A DNA stretch of 64,000 nucleotides from Flagellimonas beolgyonensis (GTDB lineage Bacteria; Bacteroidota; Bacteroidia; Flavobacteriales; Flavobacteriaceae). A program made the position numbers and the translations under genes. The notes under the pieces were generated by a model. It was not told the DNA's origin. It worked only from the letters and a program-made list of their open reading frames with translations, and searched no databases. Positions 51,493-61,049 of this stretch are shown here, piece after piece. The stretch covers positions 124,001 through 188,000 of the forward strand of contig NZ_RZMY01000016.1 in NCBI RefSeq assembly GCF_003992615.1. Direction: 5' to 3'. Positions within the stretch are counted from its first letter, which is position 1; each line of letters opens with the position of its first letter.

Positions 51493-52851
51493 ATGTGTGA
51501 TTTAGTTCAAAAGTATAATGTGCCCGGACCCCGTTATACGAGTTATCCGACCGTTCCCTATTGGGACGTGGACAGCTTTTCGGGCAAACAATGGAATACC
51601 ACCGTTCTTCGGGCTTTTACGGAAAGTCAAGATGAAGGCATCAGTATTTATATACATCTCCCTTTTTGCGAAAGTATGTGCACCTTCTGCGGTTGCCACA
51701 AACGCATTACCAAAAGGCACGATGTGGAACTGCCTTATATCCAAGCCATACTAAAGGAATGGGAATTGTACCATGCTTTGTTGGGCGCCAAACCTTTGAT
51801 CAAGGAACTGCACCTTGGTGGCGGTACTCCCACTTTTTTTTCCCCTGAAAACCTTAGGACCTTGATCGAGGGCATCCTTCGGTTCGGAAAAAAGGCAACG
51901 GACATGGAATTCAGCTTCGAGGGGCATCCAAACAATACCACCAAAGGCCATTTACAGGCACTTTATGATGTTGGTTTCCGAAGAGTGTGTTATGGCGTAC
52001 AGGACTATAATCTCTCCGTACAACGAGCCATAAATCGTGTACAACCGTTTGAAAACGTGAAAAATGTTACCGAGTGGGCCCGTGAAATCGGCTTTACATC
52101 CGTGGGGCATGATATTATCTATGGTTTACCATTTCAAGATACGGACCATGTTAAGGAAACCATTATAAAAACCAATGCCCTCAAACCGGACCGAATAGCA
52201 TTTTACAGCTATGCCCACGTACCGTGGCTCAAAGGCAATGGCCAGCGAGGCTTTAAAGATTCAGACCTTCCACCCACAGAAGTGAAGAAAGCCCAGTACG
52301 AATTGGGCAAACGGATGCTGGGTGAATTTGGTTACAAGGATGTGGGCATGGACCATTTTGCACTGCCCACCGATAGCTTGTACAAAGCTTTGGTGAATGG
52401 CACCCTCCATCGCAATTTTATGGGCTATACCCCGTTTAAGACTAAACTGATGATCGGTCTTGGCGCATCAAGCATTAGCGATAGTTGGTATGGATTTGCC
52501 CAAAATGTGAAAAACGTGGAAGAATATGAAAATTTGGTTTCGCAAGGGGTAATCCCTATTTTTAGGGGGCACATCCTTAATAAGGAAGATCAGATCATGC
52601 GCAAACATATCCTCAATATCATGTGTCAATTCAAAACGGATTGGAACGAGGAAGAGGAAGCAATAGTAGATTTTCGCAAGATAGTGGACAACTTATCCGA
52701 ACTGCAAACCGATGGTTTGGTTGTTATTGATGACCGATCCATCGAAGTGACCGAAAAGGGGCGACCCTTTGTTAGGAATATCAGTATGGCCTTTGATCTG
52801 AAGTTGCACAGAAAAAAACCAGATACCCGAATATTTTCCATGACCTTTTAA
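51493..52851 (+). CDS. hemN: oxygen-independent coproporphyrinogen III oxidase-like radical SAM enzyme
   Basis: A 452-residue radical-SAM protein converting coproporphyrinogen III to protoporphyrinogen IX without O2. The cluster motif CESMCTFC (CxxxCxxC) followed by GCHKR is the true HemN form, and the N-terminal KYNVPGPRYTSYPTVPYW matches HemN, not the HemW/HutW group. The GGGTPTFFSPENL and DIIYGLPFQDT motifs are intact. The start at 51493 is preferred to 51475 because the predicted transcription start would leave no leader for the latter. It is followed after 16 nt by a Usp gene and is under an Fnr-type box, fitting heme synthesis under low oxygen. Confidence 0.93.
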   Translation: MCDLVQKYNVPGPRYTSYPTVPYWDVDSFSGKQWNTTVLRAFTESQDEGISIYIHLPFCESMCTFCGCHKRITKRHDVELPYIQAILKEWELYHALLGAKPLIKELHLGGGTPTFFSPENLRTLIEGILRFGKKATDMEFSFEGHPNNTTKGHLQALYDVGFRRVCYGVQDYNLSVQRAINRVQPFENVKNVTEWAREIGFTSVGHDIIYGLPFQDTDHVKETIIKTNALKPDRIAFYSYAHVPWLKGNGQRGFKDSDLPPTEVKKAQYELGKRMLGEFGYKDVGMDHFALPTDSLYKALVNGTLHRNFMGYTPFKTKLMIGLGASSISDSWYGFAQNVKNVEEYENLVSQGVIPIFRGHILNKEDQIMRKHILNIMCQFKTDWNEEEEAIVDFRKIVDNLSELQTDGLVVIDDRSIEVTEKGRPFVRNISMAFDLKLHRKKPDTRIFSMTF

Positions 52852-52867
52852 CCTAAAAAACAACAAA

Positions 52868-53689
52868 ATGAAAAGTATAATCGTACCCATTGATTTTTCA
52901 AATCAATCCGAATTGGCCTTAAAGGTGGCAGCATCCTTGGCCAAAGAACACGGGGCAGAGCTATTGGTGTTGCATATGTTGGAACTTTCGCCCGCCATTA
53001 TGGGTGAATCCGGCTATATTTCACAGGAACAGGTGGTGCACCTCATCAAGATCGGCGAAAAACGTTTCGCGGAATTTTTGGACAAACCGTATTTGAAGGA
53101 TGTTAAGGTTACCCCTGTGATCAAACACTACAAAGTGTTCAGTGAAGTGAACGAAGTGGCCGAAAAGCACAAGGCAGATCTTATTGTTATGGGGTCCCAT
53201 GGTGCCGATGGCCTTCAAGAAATCTTTATCGGTTCCAATACCGAGCGCGTTGTCCGTACCGCCGATATCCCTGTATTGGTAATCAAAGGTGACATTAAGG
53301 AGTTTAAACCCAAAACCTTCGTGTTTGCCAGTGATTTTGAAGAAGAAAGTCTTCCTGCACTTAAGAAAGCCAAAGGGATGGCAGATCTGCTCAAAACAAA
53401 ATTGCATTTGGTCTACATCAATACACCCGGTGATGAATTCTTGAGCACTGAAGATGCCAATACCAAAATTTCCAAATTATTGGATGCGGCCAGCATGGAT
53501 GTTGCCGTTGAGATCTATAACGACTACACCGTGGAAAAAGGCGTTTTAAATTACAGTGATCAGGTTTCTGCCGATCTTATTGGGATACCCACCCATGGCA
53601 GAAGAGGGTTATCGCACTTCTTTATGGGCAGTATTGGCGAAGATATCGCCAACCATTCCGAAGCACCGGTAATCACGTTTAAAATTTGA
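52868..53689 (+). CDS. universal stress protein, tandem Usp domains (second copy)
   Basis: A 273-residue protein with two Usp domains. The first has SIIVPIDFSNQSELALKVAASLA and the nucleotide-loop MGSHGADGLQEIFIGSNTERVVR (G-2x-G-9x-G type, likely ATP-binding). The second (about 145-273) has TFVFASDFEEESLPALKKAK and IPTHGRRGLSHFFMGSIGEDIANHS, also a G-x-G-9x-G pattern. It is in the hemN operon and so predicted to be induced at low oxygen. Confidence 0.88.
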   Translation: MKSIIVPIDFSNQSELALKVAASLAKEHGAELLVLHMLELSPAIMGESGYISQEQVVHLIKIGEKRFAEFLDKPYLKDVKVTPVIKHYKVFSEVNEVAEKHKADLIVMGSHGADGLQEIFIGSNTERVVRTADIPVLVIKGDIKEFKPKTFVFASDFEEESLPALKKAKGMADLLKTKLHLVYINTPGDEFLSTEDANTKISKLLDAASMDVAVEIYNDYTVEKGVLNYSDQVSADLIGIPTHGRRGLSHFFMGSIGEDIANHSEAPVITFKI

Positions 53690-53727
53690 TGGATTGCATT
53701 TTTTTGATTGGTTTCATGCGATTCAAG

Positions 53728-53763
53728 AAAAGGGGGCAATTTTAAAATTGCCCCCTTTTTTTA
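53728..53763 (+). terminator. strong bidirectional terminator
   Basis: A near-perfect palindrome AAAGGGGGCAATTTT/AAAATTGCCCCCTTT (about 53728-53757) with a T-run on both strands. It ends the hemN-usp operon and the converging cco operon, whose last stop is at 53783. Confidence 0.88.
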
Positions 53764-53782
53764 TGCTTTTGACCGTGATTTT

Positions 53783-55051
53783 TTATCCGTGAAACCGTTC
53801 ATAGGCGGCCTTTTCCAATGCCTCCCGATGGTCTGGATGCGCAATGGAAATAAGTGCTTCGGCCCTTTGATGCAAGTTCTTTCCAAATAGATTCACCACC
53901 CCAAATTCGGTGGCCACATAATGCATGTGTGCCCTGGTGGTGGTTACGCCCGCGCCTTGTTTTAAGAAGGGCACTATTTTGGAAACCCCTTTTTTGGTGG
54001 TGGACGACATGGCAATGATGGGTTTGCCCCCTGGTGAGAGTGAGGCGCCGCGCATAAAATCCATTTGGCCACCCACTCCAGAGAACTGGAACCCACCGAT
54101 GGTATCGGCACATACCTGTCCGGTAAGGTCAATTTCTATGGCGCTATTGATTGCAGTTGCCTTGGGATTTCTTCGAATTCTGGCCGTATCGTTGGTATAG
54201 CCAGAGTCCCTAAAATCACAAATGGGGTTGTCATCGATAAAATCGTACAGTTTTCGGGAGCCCACCGCAAAGCAGCTCACGATTTTTCCCCGTTTCACTG
54301 CTTTTTCCTTTCCGTTGATCACGCCGCTTTCGATCAATGGCAAAACACCATCGGAAAACATTTCGGTGTGTATGCCCAGATTTTTATGATTGCCCAAGTT
54401 GGACAATACCGCATTGGGAATGTTCCCGATTCCCATTTGCAAAGTTGCGCCATCTTCGATCAACGATGCCACGTGTCGTCCAATTTCATGTTCCACTTCT
54501 GTAATTTCCGTGGGATTATGTTCATGAATGGGCCTATTCACCTCTATGGCATACTCGATCTCATCAATATGGACGATTCCGGTACCATGGGTACGCGGTA
54601 CTTGGGGATTTATTTGGGCAACAATCTTTTTGGCAGTCCTAACGGCTGGTAAGGCAACATCCACGGACACACCCAACGAACAATAGCCATGTTTGTCGGG
54701 CGGTGACACTTGTACAAAGGCAACATCCAACGGCAAGTACTCATCGGCGAACAACCACGGTATCTCACTTAAGAAAACGGGGATGTAATCGCCCATGTAG
54801 GTGTTCACAAAAGACCTCACGTTGCCCCCGACAAAACAGGTGTTCAAAGTAAAGGCTTCGCAATATGGTTTTCGGGTATACTTGGCATCCCCTTCCGTGT
54901 GGATGGAAATGATTTCCACGTCTTTTATTTCCCCATGTCGTTCACATAGGGCATCTATCAATTCGTTTGGGGTCATGGCCGCCCCTTGAAAGAATACACG
55001 GTCTCCGGATTTGACAATCCCTACCGCTTCTTCGGCTGTTGTTATTTTCAC
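53783..55051 (-). CDS. acetyl-CoA hydrolase/transferase family protein
   Basis: A 422-residue family I CoA-transferase. The catalytic Glu230 is in NLGIHTEMFSDG; GIGNIPNAV (207-215) binds CoA; VQVSPPDKHGYCSLGVSVD is diagnostic. Family members transfer CoA between acetyl-CoA and succinate, butyrate or 4-hydroxybutyrate, or hydrolyse acetyl-CoA; the exact acceptor is open. The start codon is GTG (55051). It is the last gene of the cbb3 operon, an unusual company that hints at acetate formation under oxygen limitation. Confidence 0.88.
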   Translation of the reverse strand: MKITTAEEAVGIVKSGDRVFFQGAAMTPNELIDALCERHGEIKDVEIISIHTEGDAKYTRKPYCEAFTLNTCFVGGNVRSFVNTYMGDYIPVFLSEIPWLFADEYLPLDVAFVQVSPPDKHGYCSLGVSVDVALPAVRTAKKIVAQINPQVPRTHGTGIVHIDEIEYAIEVNRPIHEHNPTEITEVEHEIGRHVASLIEDGATLQMGIGNIPNAVLSNLGNHKNLGIHTEMFSDGVLPLIESGVINGKEKAVKRGKIVSCFAVGSRKLYDFIDDNPICDFRDSGYTNDTARIRRNPKATAINSAIEIDLTGQVCADTIGGFQFSGVGGQMDFMRGASLSPGGKPIIAMSSTTKKGVSKIVPFLKQGAGVTTTRAHMHYVATEFGVVNLFGKNLHQRAEALISIAHPDHREALEKAAYERFHG

Positions 55052-55067
55052 TTGGAACAGTATTTAG

Positions 55068-55778
55068 TTATGGTTGATGACATTCAATGGTCGCGGTAAC
55101 CGTATTGCCCGCAGCCGGTTTGGGAGACACATACGGAATTCCCAACCCAAGACCACGTACAATAAACAAAATACCAATGATCACCACAAATACAGGAATC
55201 AATTTTTGAATTTTGGACCGGACTGGACCTTTGATCAAACCTTTGGAATAGACCACTGCGGACATTAAGGGAACGGTGCCCAAGCCAAAAAGCATCATGT
55301 ACAGTCCGCCTTCCCAAGGGCTGCCCATGGCCACTGCGCCCAAAAGGGCCATATAGACCAATCCGCAGGGCAAAAACCCATTTAAAAAGCCAATGGTCAA
55401 AAAGGCGTCCGGAGTTTTCTTTTTCAATTCACTGCCCAGTCGGGACTTGACCTTTCCCAAAATGGAATAAATCGGTTGAAAAACCTTGTGTCCGTTCAAA
55501 TATTTGGTAGGAATGAGCACCAATATAATCATGAGTACCCCGATGCCTATGGAGAGTTTTTGTTGTATTCCAAAGAGCTCCAAACCCTTGCCCAATGTTC
55601 CGAATAGAACGCCGATCACCCCGTAGGCCAAGAGCCTTCCAACATGATAAATGGACAATTGTGTGGTTTTTTTGATGGTATTTTCTTGGTCCAACGGAAG
55701 CATAAAGGCAATGGGACCACACATGCCCAAGCAGTGCAGACTTCCCAATAAACCCAATACCAAAGCGGACGTTAACAT
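55068..55778 (-). CDS. TauE/SafE-like membrane protein (CcoH2-like copper factor)
   Basis: A 236-residue protein with about six membrane helices. The N-terminal GLLGSLHCLGMCGPIAFML with His-Cys-Met-Cys is the metal-binding signature of the copper-related subgroup, as distinct from sulfite exporters. The GFLNGFLPCGLVYMAL segment also places Cys and Pro in a helix. It is in the cco operon between ccoH and the CoA-transferase gene, so a role in copper supply to cytochrome oxidase is likely. Confidence 0.82.
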   Translation of the reverse strand: MLTSALVLGLLGSLHCLGMCGPIAFMLPLDQENTIKKTTQLSIYHVGRLLAYGVIGVLFGTLGKGLELFGIQQKLSIGIGVLMIILVLIPTKYLNGHKVFQPIYSILGKVKSRLGSELKKKTPDAFLTIGFLNGFLPCGLVYMALLGAVAMGSPWEGGLYMMLFGLGTVPLMSAVVYSKGLIKGPVRSKIQKLIPVFVVIIGILFIVRGLGLGIPYVSPKPAAGNTVTATIECHQP

Positions 55779-55780
55779 GA

Positions 55781-56227
55781 TCAGTAAGTAAGTTTTTCCT
55801 TGTGCATAAATGACTTACCTTCATACTCCCATTTTACGGTAATGTCCCAGCGACCGTCTACCAAGCGATTGTCAGGTATGAGCAAATGTGTTTTGGACAA
55901 ACTTATAGGAAAGTTGGTATCCAAGTGCTTGTTAGACGGTCTATATAGGGACACTGTTCCCGAAATTTTAGTGGGATCAAATCGTTCTGGGAAATAGATC
56001 ACCAAGCCTTCATCCGTTTTTTCCACGGTAAGGTTGGCATTCATTTCTGTGGCCGAATTGGATGCATCCAATTCTTGTTGATAGGTGAGTTCCTTCTTAT
56101 AATATTCCTCGGTCACCAAATCGTGGTTGGCCCGGTCATCGGTGCTCATACGGAACACAAAGTATAGGATAAAGGAAATAAACCCTATGAATGCCAATAC
56201 AATGCCTGTTCCCCAATTTATTTTCAT
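55781..56227 (-). CDS. ccoH: cbb3 oxidase assembly protein FixH/CcoH
   Basis: A 148-residue FixH: one N-terminal helix (about 5-27: GTGIVLAFIGFISFILYFVFRMS) and a periplasmic beta-rich domain ending WDITVKWEYEGKSFMHKEKLTY. In other bacteria CcoH binds newly made oxidase and stabilises it. Tight spacing (2 nt) to the TauE-like gene supports one operon. Confidence 0.88.
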   Translation of the reverse strand: MKINWGTGIVLAFIGFISFILYFVFRMSTDDRANHDLVTEEYYKKELTYQQELDASNSATEMNANLTVEKTDEGLVIYFPERFDPTKISGTVSLYRPSNKHLDTNFPISLSKTHLLIPDNRLVDGRWDITVKWEYEGKSFMHKEKLTY

Positions 56228-56238
56228 GTCAATTTTTT

Positions 56239-57648
56239 TTAATTATAACTTCTCGGTGCCAAGAACTGGGTAATGGTGGTCTCGATCAATTGATCGCCAC
56301 TGTACACCCCAATTTTCAGTCTGTCCTTATCCCCGGTCAATGCCGATGCATTGATTTCTATGAACAGGGTTCCTTCGGCCAAATTTTCTGCTGGTACCGT
56401 AAACGAATCCTGGGACACCATTTTTATTGCCCCTTTGTGGGACAACAACTTAAAGGTTACATCATTGATATCCTTGGTGGTCTTGTTCACCAATTTATAC
56501 GTGTACACATTGCTGATGATGTTGTTATCCTTTCGTTCATACAATTGTCCCGGTAAGCGAAGTACGTTGGCCTCCACTTCGTTCCTCATGAACAACATAC
56601 CGATCAAAATACCGGTCAAGACCACCAAAACTGCCGTATAGCCCTTCATCCGAGCTGTAAACTTAAACTTGTTATTATTGGTGATCTCATCCTCACTGGC
56701 ATATCTGATCAAACCACGGGGTTTGTTGATGCTGTCCATAATGTGATCGCACTCATCGATACAAGCGGTACAGTTCACACATTCCAGTTGGGTCCCATTT
56801 CGAATATCGATTCCTGTTGGGCACACATGTACACATTGGAAGCAATCGATACAATCGCCATGTCCCAATGCATCCCTATCTTCATTTTTTCGAAACTTCT
56901 TTCTTCCGTTTTCGCCCTCTCCCCTTTTATGGTCGTAGGCCACAACAATGGACTTGTCATCCAACAACACGCCTTGGAGCCTTCCATAGGGGCATGCAAT
57001 GATACAAACCTGTTCCCTAAACCAGGCAAAGATGAAATAGAACACCCCTGTGAATATCAGCAACGGAATCATCGTGCCCATGTGGGCCATGGGTCCGTCG
57101 GTGATATAGGCCAGTAATTGATCGCTCCCGATCAAGTAGGCCAAAAACACATTCGAAATAATAAAGGATATCAAGAAAAAGATGAACCATTTCAATACCC
57201 GCTTTCGAATCTTTTTGTTGGTCCAAGGAGCCTTTTTCAACCGCATCTGCGCCCCACGATCCCCATCAATCCAATATTCAATGCGACGGAAAACCATTTC
57301 CAAAAAAATGGTCTGGGGACACATCCACCCACAAAAGATCCGGCCATAGGCCACGGTGAACAATGCAATGAAGATCACCCCAATGATCATGGATATCACG
57401 ACCAAATGGAAATCCTGCGGCCAGAATGGAAATCCAAAAATATTGAATCGCCTATCCAACACATTGAACAGCAAGAATTGGTGGCCCTGTATTTTGATGA
57501 ACGGTGCCGCAATCAAAAAAATCAGCAGAAAGTAACTTACATACTTTCGGTAATCGTAATACCTACCGCTTGGTTTTTTGGGAAAAATCCAATTTCGCTT
57601 TCCTTCTTCTGTGATTGTGCCTATGGAATCCCTAAAGTTTTCTTCCAT
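56239..57648 (-). CDS. ccoG: cytochrome c oxidase accessory protein CcoG/FixG
   Basis: A 469-residue membrane iron-sulfur protein. It has about five helices, FCGWMCPQTIF (Cys106, Cys110), then two 4Fe-4S motifs, CIDCFQCVHVCP and CVNCTACIDECDH (about 258-295), with ACPYGRLQG in between. A C-terminal periplasmic Ig-like domain (about 350-469) completes the usual FixG form. It reduces copper for cbb3 oxidase in studied species. It sits between ccoP and ccoH. Confidence 0.93.
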   Translation of the reverse strand: MEENFRDSIGTITEEGKRNWIFPKKPSGRYYDYRKYVSYFLLIFLIAAPFIKIQGHQFLLFNVLDRRFNIFGFPFWPQDFHLVVISMIIGVIFIALFTVAYGRIFCGWMCPQTIFLEMVFRRIEYWIDGDRGAQMRLKKAPWTNKKIRKRVLKWFIFFLISFIISNVFLAYLIGSDQLLAYITDGPMAHMGTMIPLLIFTGVFYFIFAWFREQVCIIACPYGRLQGVLLDDKSIVVAYDHKRGEGENGRKKFRKNEDRDALGHGDCIDCFQCVHVCPTGIDIRNGTQLECVNCTACIDECDHIMDSINKPRGLIRYASEDEITNNNKFKFTARMKGYTAVLVVLTGILIGMLFMRNEVEANVLRLPGQLYERKDNNIISNVYTYKLVNKTTKDINDVTFKLLSHKGAIKMVSQDSFTVPAENLAEGTLFIEINASALTGDKDRLKIGVYSGDQLIETTITQFLAPRSYN

Positions 57649-57693
57649 TGCAATTTTTTAGTTTTGACTATTAGTTACCCCGAACCTTGTGAA

Positions 57694-58650
57694 TCAGTTC
57701 ATGGCAACGTTTGTGGAATCCGTTGGTTGCTCCATTTCTGGCGCATTGGATTCGGTCTCGCTAGGTTGAGGAGCATTGGGATCTACCCAGATATCCCCTT
57801 CCGGTGCCTTTGGATTTGCCGGTGTTGTGCCTCCCAAAGTCAATATGTAGCTCGCCACTTGGGCAATTTCGACTGGCTTCAATGTTTGCTTCCAGCTTAC
57901 CATACCTTTACCATCGCGACCCCCTTCGGAAATGGTGTTGAAGACATTTTTGATGCCTCCTCCTAAAATCCAATACTCGTCGGTCAGGTTCGGACCAATT
58001 CCACCACCGCCGTCTGCCATATGACAGGCCACGCAGTTGGTTTGGAATATTTTTTCACCTGCACTCAAATCGGCAGCGTCGGTCAACACTTCCACTGTAT
58101 TTACGTCCACCAAATCCTTGGCGTTCTTTTTATATTCCTCGATGGCAATTTGTGCAGCCGCCACTTCCTGTTCGTACTCCAGTTCCTGATCGTAATCACC
58201 AATGATATGGAAGCGCACCAAATACACTACGGCAAAGATGATGGTCGCATAGAACAGGTACACCCACCAAGGTGGCAGTACATTGTCGAGCTCCCGAATA
58301 CCGTCGTAATTATGATCGAGCACAATTTCCTGTTCGCGTTCGATGGAACGGCTCTTGGTCAACCGCTTCATGATGTTCTTCGCCCAGGTCCATTCGTATT
58401 TCTTTTCCTTAGCTTCCAAATATTTGGCCTTTCCTTCTTCGGAAAGGGTCTGGAACATGATGTTCTCAATGGAGCTGAGGATCAATTCTATGGCAATCAA
58501 GATCATCAACACCAATAGCATGAAAAATTGCGTAATGGGATATTCGATGATTGCTGGTTTTTCACCAGAGTCTATAAAGTATTCCATTAATCCGAAGATC
58601 AAGAAGAATAAAACTGGGACACGTATCCACCAAGGTGTTCTAGTACTCAT
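57694..58650 (-). CDS. ccoP: cbb3 oxidase diheme-subunit homologue, one visible heme site
   Basis: A 318-residue CcoP: two N-terminal helices (about 10-60), a third helix after DNVLPPWW (122-129), then a cytochrome c domain with CVACH (Cys206, Cys209, His210) and MVSWKQ as the Met ligand region. Classical CcoP has two CxxCH sites; only one is present here, so it is a mono-heme form, as I believe is common in Bacteroidota. The ATG at 58650 is chosen because earlier ones do not match the family. A Pro/Glu-rich tail ends the protein. Confidence 0.9.
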   Translation of the reverse strand: MSTRTPWWIRVPVLFFLIFGLMEYFIDSGEKPAIIEYPITQFFMLLVLMILIAIELILSSIENIMFQTLSEEGKAKYLEAKEKKYEWTWAKNIMKRLTKSRSIEREQEIVLDHNYDGIRELDNVLPPWWVYLFYATIIFAVVYLVRFHIIGDYDQELEYEQEVAAAQIAIEEYKKNAKDLVDVNTVEVLTDAADLSAGEKIFQTNCVACHMADGGGGIGPNLTDEYWILGGGIKNVFNTISEGGRDGKGMVSWKQTLKPVEIAQVASYILTLGGTTPANPKAPEGDIWVDPNAPQPSETESNAPEMEQPTDSTNVAMN

Positions 58651-58654
58651 AATG

Positions 58655-58843
58655 TTATAGTTTGTTATGTTGGTCATCGTTTTCTAAGGGGAGCTCCGCC
58701 ATTTCCTTGACGTGTTCCTTGGTGGCAGTAAACACCCACCAGAACAACAGCACAAAAAAGACAAAGAAGATCATCAATGAGATCATGGGGTAGTTTGCAA
58801 CGCCCTCAATGCTCTCCATATGGTTCTTTACAAATTTCAACAT
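58655..58843 (-). CDS. ccoQ: cbb3 oxidase subunit CcoQ
   Basis: A 62-residue single-helix protein (helix about 21-42: MISLMIFFVFFVLLFWWVF), then a short polar tail. Size, topology and position between ccoNO and ccoP identify it. In other species CcoQ stabilises the oxidase, particularly when oxygen is present. Confidence 0.85.
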   Translation of the reverse strand: MLKFVKNHMESIEGVANYPMISLMIFFVFFVLLFWWVFTATKEHVKEMAELPLENDDQHNKL

Positions 58844-58845
58844 GG

Positions 58846-61047
58846 TTATTTGTTTTGTGATAGTGTTTCTTCTGTATTCTTGATCTTGATATCGGTACCC
58901 AATCGTTGCAGATACGCGATCAATGCCACGATTTCCCGATTGCGCATTTCGATGAATTCCTCTCCGTTTTCTTCGGCATATTTTTTATCTGCCTCATACG
59001 TTTTCACAAATTCTGGATCGGAGTACAGGTTTTTCTCAATCTGTTCCGCTTGTGCTGCCATGGATTCCGGTGCATTGGCAATATCCTCTTCGGTATAGGG
59101 CACGCCCAATTTTACCATGACTTCCATCTTGGCCTGAACCCCACTTCTATCGTGTTCGTCACGTACCAACCATTCGTACGATGGCATGATCGAACCTGCC
59201 GAGGTACTTTGTGGATCGTACATGTGGTTCAAGTGCCAGTTGTCAGAATACTTGCCGCCGACCCTCAACAAATCGGGTCCGGTTCGTTTACTTCCCCAAA
59301 GGAAGGGGTGATCGTACACATATTCCCCTGCTTTGGCGTATTCACCGTAACGTTCCACCTCACTTCGGAACGGACGGATCATTTGTGAGTGACAGCCCAC
59401 ACAACCTTCACGGATGTAGAGGTCACGACCTTCCAATTCCAATGGAGTATAGGGTTTTACACTGGTGATGGTCGGAATATTCGATTTTACCAAAATGGTT
59501 GGGATGATCTGGACAATACCTCCGATCAGAATGGCTATGGTGGCCAAAATGGTCAATTGTACCGGTTTTCTTTCCAACCAGTTGTGGAAAGTTTCTCCGG
59601 CCACACGTTTTTTGGATACCCTTGTCAATGCTGGAGCTTCGGCCAATTCATCTTCCACTTTGCTTCCAGCCCGAATGGTCATTACGATGTTGTAGAGCAA
59701 CACGAACATTCCCAGAATATAAAGGGTACCTCCAATGGCCCTCATCCAATACATGGGGATGATCTGTGTAACGGTTTCCAAGAAGTTACCATACACCAAG
59801 GTGCCATCGGGGTTGAAATCTTTCCACATCAATGCTTGTGTAAATCCTGCAACATACATGGGCAGGGCGTACAGTACAATACCCAAGGTACCGATCCAGA
59901 AGTGGAAATTGGCCAATCCTTTGGAGTGCAAATCGGTCTTGAACATTCTTGGTACCAACCAATAGATCATACCAAAGGTCAGGAATCCGTTCCACGCCAA
60001 TGCACCAACGTGCACGTGGGCGATGATCCAGTCACTAAAGTGGGCAATGGCATTTACGTTTTTCAAAGAAAGCATTGGACCTTCAAAAGTGGCCATACCA
60101 TAACCGGTAATGGCAACCACCATAAATTTCAAGGTGGCATCGGTTCTAACCTTGTCCCATACCCCACGAAGGGTCAACAAACCGTTGATCATACCACCCC
60201 AAGATGGCGCGATCAACATTACGGAGAACACAACCCCTAAGTTTTGGGCCCAATCAGGAAGGGCGGAATACAATAAGTGGTGTGGTCCGGCCCAAATGTA
60301 GATAAAGATCAACGACCAGAAGTGGACGATGGAAAGTCTATACGAATAGATGGGGCGGTTTGCCGCTTTGGGCACAAAGTAGTACATCAGTCCCAAAAAT
60401 GGAGTGGTCAAAAAGAAGGCCACCGCATTGTGCCCGTACCACCACTGCACCAGGGCATCTTGAACCCCTGCATAGACAGAATAACTTTTTAAAGCTGATA
60501 CCGGCAACTCCAAACTATTGAAAATGTGGAGAACCGCCACGGTAACAAACGTGGCCAAATAAAACCAAATGGCCACATACAAATGTCGTTGTCTTCTCTT
60601 TAAAATGGTACCGATCATGTTCCATCCGAAGACTACCCAGACCACTGCAATGGCAAGGTCTATGGGCCATTCCAATTCTGCGTATTCCTTGGATGTTGTG
60701 TAACCCAATGGCAAGGTCAATGCCGCGGCCACGATGATCAACTGCCAGCCCCAGAAATTGATATTGCTCAGCGCATCGCTGAACATTCGGGCCTTGAGCA
60801 GTCGCTGCAAAGAGTAATACACCCCCGCAAAAATCGCGTTGCCCACAAAGGCAAAGATCACTGCGTTGGTGTGCAAGGGACGCAATCGCCCAAAACTCAG
60901 CCACGGAATACCCTCGGTAACATTGGGGAATAAAAACATGAAGGCCAACAAAAGACCTACCGACATACCTACCACGCCCCATAGGATGGTGGCGTATAAG
61001 AACTTTTGCACGATTTTGTTATCGTAGCGGAACTGTTGTATTTCCAT
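58846..61047 (-). CDS. ccoNO: fused cbb3 oxidase subunits I and II (CcoN-CcoO)
   Basis: A 733-residue fusion. The first ~480 residues are CcoN, the heme-copper catalytic subunit with 12 helices; its copper and heme His ligands lie in WWYGHNAVAFFLTTPF, YIWAGPHHLLYSALPDWAQ and HFSDWIIAHVHVGALAWNG. After an additional helix, the last ~220 residues are CcoO, with one c-heme site CVGCHS and the SAGSIMPSYEW Met ligand region. The fusion is characteristic of Bacteroidota. This is the terminal oxidase for low oxygen. It starts 2 nt after the ccoS stop. Confidence 0.96.
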   Translation of the reverse strand: MEIQQFRYDNKIVQKFLYATILWGVVGMSVGLLLAFMFLFPNVTEGIPWLSFGRLRPLHTNAVIFAFVGNAIFAGVYYSLQRLLKARMFSDALSNINFWGWQLIIVAAALTLPLGYTTSKEYAELEWPIDLAIAVVWVVFGWNMIGTILKRRQRHLYVAIWFYLATFVTVAVLHIFNSLELPVSALKSYSVYAGVQDALVQWWYGHNAVAFFLTTPFLGLMYYFVPKAANRPIYSYRLSIVHFWSLIFIYIWAGPHHLLYSALPDWAQNLGVVFSVMLIAPSWGGMINGLLTLRGVWDKVRTDATLKFMVVAITGYGMATFEGPMLSLKNVNAIAHFSDWIIAHVHVGALAWNGFLTFGMIYWLVPRMFKTDLHSKGLANFHFWIGTLGIVLYALPMYVAGFTQALMWKDFNPDGTLVYGNFLETVTQIIPMYWMRAIGGTLYILGMFVLLYNIVMTIRAGSKVEDELAEAPALTRVSKKRVAGETFHNWLERKPVQLTILATIAILIGGIVQIIPTILVKSNIPTITSVKPYTPLELEGRDLYIREGCVGCHSQMIRPFRSEVERYGEYAKAGEYVYDHPFLWGSKRTGPDLLRVGGKYSDNWHLNHMYDPQSTSAGSIMPSYEWLVRDEHDRSGVQAKMEVMVKLGVPYTEEDIANAPESMAAQAEQIEKNLYSDPEFVKTYEADKKYAEENGEEFIEMRNREIVALIAYLQRLGTDIKIKNTEETLSQNK

Positions 61048-61049
61048 AT

